Below, one piece after another: positions 55,524 to 64,000 of a DNA stretch of 64,000 nucleotides. Position 1 is the first letter of the stretch. Each line of letters starts with the position of its first letter. The translations under genes and the position numbers were made by a program. The notes beneath the pieces are model-generated. The model saw only the letters and a program-made list of their open reading frames with translations. It ran no database searches and had not been told where the DNA came from. This DNA is from Drosophila miranda (lineage: Eukaryota > Arthropoda > Insecta > Diptera > Drosophilidae), in assembly GCF_003369915.1 (NCBI RefSeq), contig NC_046676.1, forward strand, positions 23,250,001 to 23,314,000. Direction: 5' to 3'.

Positions 55524-58500
55524 ACAAAAGAGTGCTAGAGCCAGAGGAAGAGGGGATGGGGGGGGGGGGACGGAATGTCATCCTAGTTCTTCTTAATGAT
55601 GCGACCTCATACCGTGGTTTAAGAGTGGCCATAGATTTATGGTGCTATCTTGATGTCTGGAGGGAGAGAGAGAGGGGCTCTTGTGGATTTTCCAATAAAT
55701 TACGCTTAAGTATGCTCTTAATTCAAATAAATCCAAGTTGCGCGCCACTTGGGAGTGGGATCGGGACGGTGCCCTCAAGTGATTTGTTTTTTTTCTGAGG
55801 CTTACATGAGAGGGAGAGAGAGTACAGAGTGCAAATCTCTTGGGGGTAATCGGACTCCCCCCCCCCACCCTCTCTGTGTGTTTGCCCATTGCCTATGACA
55901 TGTGTCAAAATGGTGTTTTTCTTCTCTGCTCTCTGACAGATAAGCCATATACAGTTATCAAGGGGGGAGTGGGAGTGGGAGTGGGATTAGGCCTGGAGAC
56001 AAGTCAAACATGCCAACTTGGCGTAAATGTTGAGCCTTAATCAATGAACGAGGCAAAAGACAGCAGCAGAAGCAGCAAAATCACAATAAATAAGGAAACT
56101 AGAGAAAGAAAACTGCGGACAAGGCACAAAACGGACAAAAACAAAGTGCAAACAATCAATATCAGATGGGAATTGAGATGGGAACACTCTATAGTACTAC
56201 CCCCCACCCCACCCCGCCCACACCCAAAATTCTCATTCGAGAAAGCAAAACAAAACAGGTTCCAGTTCCAGGTTCTTATTCATAGACACGAGTATTCGTG
56301 TGGAAGACAGAGACACCCTCAATTAGTGCTCAAGTATCCCACAATTATGGATCTATGGCGGGAAATGATATAAAACAGAAATAATTACAGAGAGATCTTG
56401 AAGGGGAGTCGAAGATATCATTTACAAGCTGAATAGAGCAGGAAATACCTATCCACATATCTGTCCAAAAAGATAATTTTTTAAAGATCTTTCCCTTTCC
56501 CTTTCCCTTTGGAATTGGAATTTTATATTTATTATAAATCAAGAAAGAATCTTTCGTGTTTCCTTCTCAGCGACTGTTGCATTCCATGGCCTTCGTGCTC
56601 TGGCATTTCCTGAGCTTCTTTCATTTCTCCTTCTCTCCCTCTCTCGCAAGAGAGTAAGCCCCTGAGAAGCGTGGTCAATTCTCAATGAATTGTATTACGG
56701 AATAATACAGAAAATAATGACATAAAAAAAGAAGAATGGAAAGGGGGGAGAGCAAGGTCTGGTCTGGACTCCACTTCGATGCTGGGATGTTGCTTGTCCG
56801 AGCCGGAAGTGTCGCATACTTTTACGGATACACCGGCTTAATTATGCGCATAAAATGTAAGAACATCAGAGGAGCACGGGCAGTGGAGGCGGAGGAGGAG
56901 CGGCATTGCCTGGGCATGAAATGACAAAACACAAACATTAATTGCTCCACATTCACATGGCAGCGGGGGAGGCAGAAACGAAGTAACGAGGAAAGAAAGA
57001 CAGATAGAAAGAGTGCAAGATGAGGCACGGGGGAGCCCAATGACTGTACAGTTGAGTTGTCCCGCAGGAGTTGAAATGAAAAGAAAGCACCAACAACAAC
57101 AACAACAGCAGTACAGCAGAATGTACACCGAGAGAAACTCCAAAGAAGAGAGTTTTTATTGGTCTTTCGTTGGACTAGAGAATCACAGATCAAAGCCTGG
57201 ACAAGGAGAGGCTTTCATTCAGTTTTGTCCACCAAAGAAAGAGGGAGAGAGAGAGAGAGCTAGCTCTTTGCCCTGCTATCTGGTTAAGAGATCTCCTAAG
57301 TGGGCTTTTCTGCTGTAAAGAGAGCCTATCAAACGGATCTACTGCAAGTGCCATCACCTTCGCACTTTAATTTAAGAGAGCATAAGCTTTAAGCTTCCTG
57401 CCTCCAAGCCCACGTCAAGGTCAAGCACACACTCGACTCTCTCCCTCACTCCCTCACTCGCTCAAGCCTAGTCCCAAGCTTGCTCTCTGCTCAAGAGATC
57501 CCAAGCTCCTTCTGGTCTTTCTTTGCCTTTGCCCAGGCCCATGTACATACATTTCCTTTTCTGTGAGTGTAATCAGTGCGACTTCCATTCAGAGAGAGAG
57601 AGAGAGGAGGGGGGAGAGGAGAGGCGGCTTATAATTTATTAATCTATGCATAGAGCCCCCAACAAATACTCGGGTGCTCTTAATTCCCGCTACCATTCCG
57701 CCTCGACTTTCCACATGGTGGAAGGTGTCGTCAGGCAGTCCGTCCGTCCGTCCGTCCGTCTGTCAGGCATTCAGAGAGTGTGGGACAGGCCACTACATGT
57801 CACTTTAATCTCTTAGAAGTGTCACTTTTGCAGCTCTCCAAGTGTTGTTTGGGTTTTGTTTTTGGTCTGCCTGCTGCTGCTGCTGCTGCTGTGGATGTGG
57901 ATGTGAATGCTGATGAAGGGGCTTCCCCACTCAAGGGTCTGGAGCGGTGTGGCGCGAAAGCGGGGGCGTGGCAAACAATGTGCTGTTATAGTTGAATTTG
58001 AATTTTCATTTTGATAAGCAACCAAAAGGCATAATAACACATCCAATTGCATATGGTCCGGGGCCCAGGGCCCAGGGCCCAACCTTATGGTAATGAAGTG
58101 TGCCAGCTGTTTCTGAGTGGAATTTGAATAATACGAGAGACCCTCCTCTGATTTACATTTGATACAGAGACGCAGAGATGCAGAGATGCAGAGATACAGA
58201 CCCCGAGAGACAATCACTTGAACAATCAAATTCAATTTGTGCCTCGCATTCACATTCATTTTCATTTTCGGATTCAGATTCAGATTCGTTTTCGGATACC
58301 CCCAAACAAGTGATCAAGTGCAGGTCCCACTCTCAAGATCCCCCCTTCCCTATCATGCATACGTGAGTAGTAGTACATAAATATATCCCCTAAATTATAC
58401 TTTATTTGGATTTGCTGGGGATTTTGCTTCGAATAGCTCTTAATACTCTGGAAGATGGTGCAAAGACTACGAAGTATATAGAAAGAAGGCAACAATCTTT

Positions 58501-59033
58501 CTTCTTCTATGGGATACCGATAGCTAGTAAGCGATCTATCAAAAAATTGTAGTCAAAATCTTTAGTTTTAGAGTGGTATATATCAAAACTAGGTACAAAT
58601 CGAATCACTGCCACAAGAAAGCATCAATCCGCAAGGGTATCCCAGTGTTCGGCCTTCCCGATCAAGTCTAGAGCTCTACGCATCTCAAGATCCCTCCCAC
58701 TCGGGTTTACCCACTCGGGTTTATGCATAGATTATGCTCTATTTGATTTGCGCTTGGATTTCTGTATCTTTTCGGTGGGTTTATTATTACAATGGCGCCA
58801 CAAGTGCCCCTCCGCGTACTTAATCTTTATTTTACTGATATTTATCTTTATCTCTGGTGTGTGTGGTGGGGGCTCCTCTCCATCATCATCATCTTGAGCA
58901 TCGAATACAAAGCTTGGTATTATTTAATTTTGTGGCTGGTTCTGTCGCCGTTGCCGTCTCTGTTTTTTCTCTTGTGGCTCAGGTTTCAACTTGTTTTCGA
59001 GGTTAACAAAATAAATGACATTAAAAAACCTCA

Positions 59034-59034
<1 letters not shown>

Positions 59035-59067
<33 letters not shown>
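59035..59067. repeat. CA dinucleotide microsatellite
   Basis: About 16 uninterrupted CA units. Confidence 0.85.
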
Positions 59068-59069
<2 letters not shown>

Positions 59070-60154
59070 TGCTACCCCACAAATACATATTTGTATACGT
59101 TTTCCATGTAAAGTTGTAAAATATTTCACAAAGTCATAAAAACTAAAAGGGGCGACATACAGATACAGATACATTCACAGGGCGTGTGCTATGTGTCCAC
59201 TCCCAATCCCAATCCCAATCCCAGTCCCAATCCCAGGTGCTGCATGCAGTTTTCTGCTTTTGTTTTCCGCATTTTCGGGTCAGGTACGAGTTTTTCCCCT
59301 CATCTGAAAGCCTTCGCATTGTTCTGGCCACACGAGAGAGTTGTGAAATATGTTGCACGCTGCTCACATGCCGCATGCTGCATGCTGCTACATCACCGGG
59401 ATTAGGACAGGTACGGCTACAGGAACGGCAGGCTGTAAATCTCTCGCCACAGCCACGAGAGTCGCCTCTAAAGTCAAGAAATTAAAACGAAAGAGAGTTC
59501 CATGGGTTACCACTGAGCCATCCGAACGTTCTTATATATATCTGACAAGTAATACCCTAGGATTATACCAGATATACCACAATTTATGGTAATAAAAACT
59601 ATATTCCATCAAATATATATGGAATTTATTCCGAAAACCAAGGAATCCAAGGAAGAGAAATTCATTCTTGGTATATTAATATTTATTCCCATAATATTCC
59701 AGCGTCTTAGTCAAACATAACCTCAAATTGGGATATAAAAATCCCAAGGAACCGCAGGAAATCCCCCATTCTGTTTAATGAAAATTAAGACTCGTCTAGT
59801 CATAACAATAATGGTTCATATTTTGGCCAAATACAAACATCAAATATCATAAAAGCAGGAAAACGTAAATTAAACATAACCTCAAATGACTGTCGTACTG
59901 TACTGTCGTCCAACATGTGTGTGGCTAATAAAAGACGAGTTTGGGCCATAAGTCACGACATTCAGGTTATTGTTAATTCCCCTCTTAGCGGCCTAGGGGG
60001 CGGAGGAGTCCTTTAAGGACCCGTCCAAAACAAATAATAAAATACTCTATTAAAATAGCGCCAGTCATAAGCGGAATCTGAATCTGAAAACCCATCAAAC
60101 GCCCCCCCATCACGGTGGATCGATATCATCGTGAAAGTTCACTTGATGGACAGC

Positions 60155-60172
60155 ACCCCCCCCCCCCCCCCC
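60155..60172. repeat. Poly-C run of about 18
   Basis: A C homopolymer in the upstream spacer; its length is uncertain in sequencing. Confidence 0.75.
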
Positions 60173-60882
60173 TTCGGTCCCTGGAAATTAGTGGGTGTTC
60201 CGCTCCTTCGGGACTGTCCGCTTTTAGAGAACTTTTTTCCTGTGTATTTATCTCATATTTAATGTAAAATGTTTACAACTTAAATTTGGGTTTTTAAAAA
60301 TACTTCCAACAAAAACAACATCCACAAAAATATGAAATGGAAATTGCTTTGGTCTCTGTCCGCCTCCTTCCACCTTATAGACGTACACCTCCACTCCACT
60401 CGACTCCCAAATCCAATCCACCATCTGACGCACTCGCATCGTATCAAATTTCATGGCCCTCGGTGCGGGCGAGTGGACTGTGAATGACTGAATGACTGAA
60501 TGAGTGTGAGTGTGAGTGTGAGTGCGAGTGTATTCGTTCGTTTCTTCTTTTTTTTTCCTCTCTCTCTCTGTCTCGTTCGTCGCGTGTTGATGACAGATTT
60601 CTGCTGTCGTCGTCGTCGTTGCGTCTGTCGCGCTGTCTCGTTTGTCGTTTCATTTCGTTGAGAGTCATTTTTACTCATTTATTGTCAACGTTAGTGCGTC
60701 AGAGTGAGTGTGTATGGGTGTATGGCTGTATGGGTGCGTGGACGAGTGTGTATCCTTACAAGTACTTGCGTGGCACTGCAGGCGGTAGGGCAGTCCCATC
60801 CATTCCATTCCACTCCATACCCTGGGTATTGATTCCGCATCCACTTCCACTCTGCCACACAGCGGGGACACCGCTCCGTCCA

Positions 60883-60912
60883 TCCGTCCGTCCGTCCGTC
60901 CGTCCGTCCGTC
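60883..60912. repeat. CCGT tetranucleotide repeat
   Basis: About seven CCGT units. A shorter CCGT run also occurs near 57740-57760. Confidence 0.8.
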
Positions 60913-61810
60913 AGTCAATTGACATGACTCAACAACAGGCAACAACGAGCCGAACCGGACCGTCCCACCGACTTCAGCATTGATACCCTTTAATGTTGGA
61001 GATATATATAGAGGAAAGACTGTATAGATGATAGATAATCTTCCCAACTATTCAAAGGGATATGGTTTCCCATAAGGTTTGACAGGTTTCGCGCGTCATG
61101 CGGCAACTCCCCTCGGTCGCAGAACTTACGTACGGTTTTCAGGTGGCTTACCGGCCGTCAAGCCCCAAAGAGTATCCAGGATTCAGTGTTTCCTTAAATG
61201 GAAATTTCCCTTACAACAGTTGTTGTTGTATGCTTATTAAATATTTAAAAGCTTTGGCCTTTGTTCCTCCAACTGGCTGGCAAATACTTAATAATTTCAT
61301 TTCTTGAGCCGCAGCACCGCAGGCTGCCCCCAGAACCTCCGCCTCCGCCTCCACCTCAATCGTCTCGACGGCAGTTGTAATTCATTCTGGAGTGGAGTGG
61401 CTCTGCGGTTCTGGGGTTTCCTTTTTGACAAACTGCACGCACAGCGGCAGCGGCAACTTTAAAATGATGGCTTGTTGCATTTTAAATACAAATTATATGG
61501 TCACAAATATCGGAGTACGACGAGTATATCCAGCTCTGAGTCATGGCAGGGGGCAGGGGCAGTGCCATGGAGGAACAAGTGGGTCAGGTAAGACAATGAA
61601 TGGTCATTAACCGCCCTGCTTCTCTGTCCCTTCCCGAGTCCTGCCGTTTGGAGGGTTGCTGTAGGAAACAACCACTTGAACATCTTTCCCGGGGGTGGAC
61701 TTCTTAGAGATGGTTTGGAATGGAATGCTCTTTCGCTGGAAGTCAAGTGGACAAACACCTCACACATCTGACACATGGCTGAGGCAATGCCGCTGGAATT
61801 CCTACATTTG

Positions 61811-61927
61811 TGACCCCATTTGAGGGGTGACCCCACACATACTTTGGTCGAGTGGTGACCCCACTCTGCTGTTGATTTCGGGGGGGAAATCATCCAAGAG
61901 ATGATCTCAATTCGAATGGTGACCCCA
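61811..61927. promoter_or_regulatory. Cluster of four TGACCCCA motifs
   Basis: Perfect TGACCCCA occurs at 61811-61818, 61828-61835, 61856-61863 and 61920-61927, all in the same orientation and mostly within GGTGACCCCA. A degenerate GGTGACAC follows near 61943. The complement TGGGGTCA contains a nuclear-receptor half-site (GGGTCA). It lies about 100-220 bases beyond the poly(A) signal of the small gene. Confidence 0.35.
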
Positions 61928-62028
61928 CATGACCGTCTAATTGGTGACACGTCAAGCAGAAGATCTCCCATCTATGCGATAGTCTTTTTTTTTTTTTTTT
62001 TCAAGGAATCGAAAACAACGAAAAGGTG

Positions 62029-62034
62029 TTTTAT
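62029..62034 (-). terminator. poly(A) signal of the small 92-aa gene
   Basis: TTTATT on the plus strand reads AATAAA on the minus strand, about 80 bases past the TAG. Its position supports the reality of the small gene. Confidence 0.6.
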
Positions 62035-62112
62035 TCAAGATGAAGGACGTAACAGATGAAAATATTTTTTTGGGGTTGCAAAAATATAATAGAATTATCA
62101 ATTTTGATTAGC

Positions 62113-62391
62113 CTAGGAATGTCTTGGGATATAGAGGCCATTCACCAAGTGAAGATGGCCCATTAGCACCGCCCTGCGAAGGGAATGCGCAGTTATCTCG
62201 CGAAAGCGCGGAAAATCAGCCAAGCTTCTGTTGCGTTGGACCAGCCATCCTGTAATGTCGTCAAATGTTGCAGGACGATTGAGATCCAGCAGCAATTGTC
62301 TGAAGATACCACCTCCCTGAATATTGCGTATGTTGTGAATTACTGTGCGCTGAGGCGAGCCCACATCCGGTGGGTAAATCGGTGGACACAT
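62113..62391 (-). CDS. Small single-exon protein of 92 aa, unrecognised
   Basis: ATG at 62391 opens a 92-codon frame ending TAG. It encodes a Pro-rich start (MCPPIYPPDVGSPQ) followed by a compact domain with alternating helix-like segments: IFRQLLLDLNRPATFDDITG, WLVQRNRSLADFPRF, ITAHSLRRAVLMGHLHLVNG, and a final YIPRHS. The layout resembles small winged-helix-like Drosophila proteins (I thought of DUF4777), but I cannot confirm the family. Composition is ordinary and non-repetitive, unlike the surrounding spacer, and a minus-strand AATAAA lies 80 bases downstream. The in-frame codons upstream of the ATG reach a stop without another ATG. No signal peptide or membrane segment is visible. Confidence 0.6.
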   Translation of the reverse strand: MCPPIYPPDVGSPQRTVIHNIRNIQGGGIFRQLLLDLNRPATFDDITGWLVQRNRSLADFPRFREITAHSLRRAVLMGHLHLVNGLYIPRHS

Positions 62392-63524
62392 CGTAGGAAG
62401 ATACGACACGATTTTGGAATTGAGTTTGCAGCACTAGCACTACAAGGATTATTTTCCAATTTCTTTGATTTTGTATACGTTTTTCTCTTGGCATTTATTT
62501 CTGACTATTTTCCGAATTCTCGAACTATTTGAATGTCATTATTTGGCACTGATCAAAACAGTATCTCAGCATTTACCAACACTGCTTTGTCAAAAGTCAC
62601 TTTCCCTTACTTTTCCCATAGTTTCTGGCTTCTGTTGGACTCTTAATATTTGTTTGCTGCTTTTACCATTGTGCGTCTACAGTCCAATATACCCCTCAAT
62701 ATGAGGAGCATCTTATCTCATTCCCTGGCATGCCACGAGCGATGGAGACTTAGTGGGAGAGAGATCTGAGCAAGAGAACTGGCTCTGGCTCCTGTCTAGG
62801 CTCTCTTCCGTAAGAGACCCACCATCTAGACAGAGGTTCCCAGCCACAACCAATCCCGAGTACACCTCAGACACACCTCGCAGTCACGCTGCAGGCAGGT
62901 GCTGCAGGTACCCACCGTGTGGCGTCTGCTCGGACATGGCTATCAAAAGGGAAACCTAGCGAAAAGCAGGGAGTGCCCCGCTCGGACAATGGCCAAATGG
63001 CAAGCGGGAAACGGCAGAAGAATAGAATACCGAGAGGTATACACACTCGTCATATGACAATTGTATGCGAGAGCAGGGGGGGAGTGGCACTACCCAAATG
63101 GGAAGGAGACGAAGAAGAACTGATTCCCAGATAGCCGCAGGTGAAGTTTTCGCTCAACTTATGGCCAGAGGATAATTGCTTTGGACAGCACCTCTCAATG
63201 ATCCCCCAGAGGGAAGCACCAGCTTGAGGTTTCCAGAGTGGGCGGGGGGGGGTGGGCGGAAGCTTCTTTAATCCCCCTCGAAGAGCCCACTCCATTGAAA
63301 GGGTTTAGTCTCTCTCTCTCTCTGCTTTAGTGTTGAGTATATTTGCAGAGTCTGCTGCTGCTGCCATCCATCCATTCAGCTAACACTCATTTAAGGTTGA
63401 AGCCCCGCTGCTGCTGCTTATTCCAGGAATGTCCGACTGCAGAGCATGGCATATATGCAATTGGTCCTCTCCTCGCCTCTGATTCGAGTAAATATTTGCA
63501 AATTTACGTTGGACTCGTGTCTGG

Positions 63525-63548
63525 GTGTGTGTGTGTGTGTGTGTGTGT
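63525..63548. repeat. GT dinucleotide microsatellite
   Basis: About 12 GT units in the right-end spacer. Confidence 0.85.
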
Positions 63549-63718
63549 AACCCCAGGGCATGGTCCATGACGACGACCCCCAGAGCAGAGCAGAGCAGAG
63601 CAGAGCAGGGCAGGGCAGTGCAGGGCAGGTCCAGTGCAGTGGAGGACACTGGCATTAGCGACAACTGTCGTAGAGTGGCACTTAATGAGCAACGACTGTT
63701 GTCGGAGCTGCAACATTT

Positions 63719-63721
<3 letters not shown>

Positions 63722-63764
<43 letters not shown>
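63722..63764. repeat. TGC trinucleotide repeat, about 14 units
   Basis: The longest pure trinucleotide run in the window. It reads as poly-Ala, poly-Cys, poly-Leu or poly-Ser in chance frames, which explains the spurious open frames there. Confidence 0.85.
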
Positions 63765-64000
63765 ACTGGCACTGCAGTGGCCCGCATGCCACCAGTGGGC
63801 CAGAGCGAGACACAATCCAGTTTCAAGTTGAAGTTATGCACGATGGCCATGCAATTGGCGTGGCAGGAACAGAGCAGAGGGGCAGCAGCAGCAGAGGGGC
63901 ACCAGCAGCAGCACTAGTAAAAATCTATCTTACGGATGCGGACTTTTGTGTGGCTGGATACGCGACGGTCGTTCGCTTTTCGTTTCGTTTTGCTTTGTTT

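Larger units (their letters stand above)
54371..62028. other. Long region upstream of slit without a supported gene
   Basis: Frames here are short, overlap microsatellites and lack matching splice structure. Notable pieces are a CACACGCACG minisatellite (54376-54418), a possible broken Cys-rich peptide gene (55320-55523), CA repeats (59035-59067), a poly-C run (60155-60172), a CCGT run (60883-60912) and a TGACCCCA cluster (61811-61927). The length suits a developmental gene's regulatory domain. Confidence 0.5.
62410..64000. other. Right-end spacer, low complexity
   Basis: I find no supported gene. GT repeats (63525-63548), a GAGCA repeat (63585-63610), a TGC run (63722-63764) and CAG-rich DNA near 63885-63915 dominate. 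Promoter sequence for the small minus-strand gene presumably lies around 62400-62550. Confidence 0.5.

Noticed and set aside
55126..55632. A 168-codon minus-strand frame upstream of slit
   Set aside because: As a whole it has no domain, no splice structure and no poly(A) context. Only its Cys-rich part is kept, as a weak pseudogene idea.
63525..63917. A 130-codon frame with poly-Ala near the right edge
   Set aside because: It is driven by GT, GAGCA and TGC repeats, and is open in several frames because the repeats lack stops.

Overview
This is about 64 kb of Drosophila nuclear DNA. The reading frames are GC-rich and split by short GT-AG introns, the spacers are AT-rich with many CA, CT and CAG microsatellites, and the proteins are clear fly orthologues (Slit, Nup214, CNBP, a REEP1-4 protein, a PRADC1/PAP21-like protein). 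Slit (1529 aa) and Nup214 (1712 aa) are close to, but not identical with, what I remember of D. melanogaster. An obscura-group species is my guess; it is not proven here. There is no bacterial or viral content.

Layout. 1-288: a partial 3' end of a + strand gene. 289-9265: a spacer of about 9 kb without a convincing gene. 9559-15.9 kb: a compact cluster holding a seven-membrane-segment gustatory-receptor-like gene (+), a PA-domain secretory protein (-, tail to tail with it) and CNBP (+) with a long repetitive 3' UTR. 15893-21453: ReepA (-), with two alternative starts and three alternative 3' ends. 22534-28120: Nup214 (+, eight coding exons). 28.3-28.95 kb: an imperfect inverted repeat. 29222-29990: a four-exon DUF1091 secreted-protein gene (+). 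30.1-52.5 kb: slit (-, 20 coding exons reconstructed), converging tail to tail on the DUF1091 gene. 52.5-62.1 kb: a long upstream region without a convincing gene. 62113-62391: a small gene (-). The rest, to 64000, is low-complexity spacer.

The most striking observation is at the slit 3' end. The stop codon is TGA followed by C. The same frame then stays open for 687 more codons, through an acidic, low-complexity protein that ends in a hydrophobic segment and a short basic tail. This could be stop-codon readthrough giving a membrane-tethered Slit, a second cistron starting at an internal ATG (34104), or a separately transcribed gene. Other points of interest are the inverted repeat (a hairpin-RNA or fold-back element candidate), two candidate Sim/Sox-type enhancer clusters in slit introns, a run of three E2F-like sites, a TGACCCCA cluster, and the unusual juxtaposition of slit with the Nup214/CNBP/ReepA neighbourhood, which suggests a rearrangement breakpoint at 28-30 kb.

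The genes do not form a pathway. They are a housekeeping cluster (nuclear pore, ER shaping, RNA-binding protein, secretory protein) next to a large developmental gene with regulatory introns.
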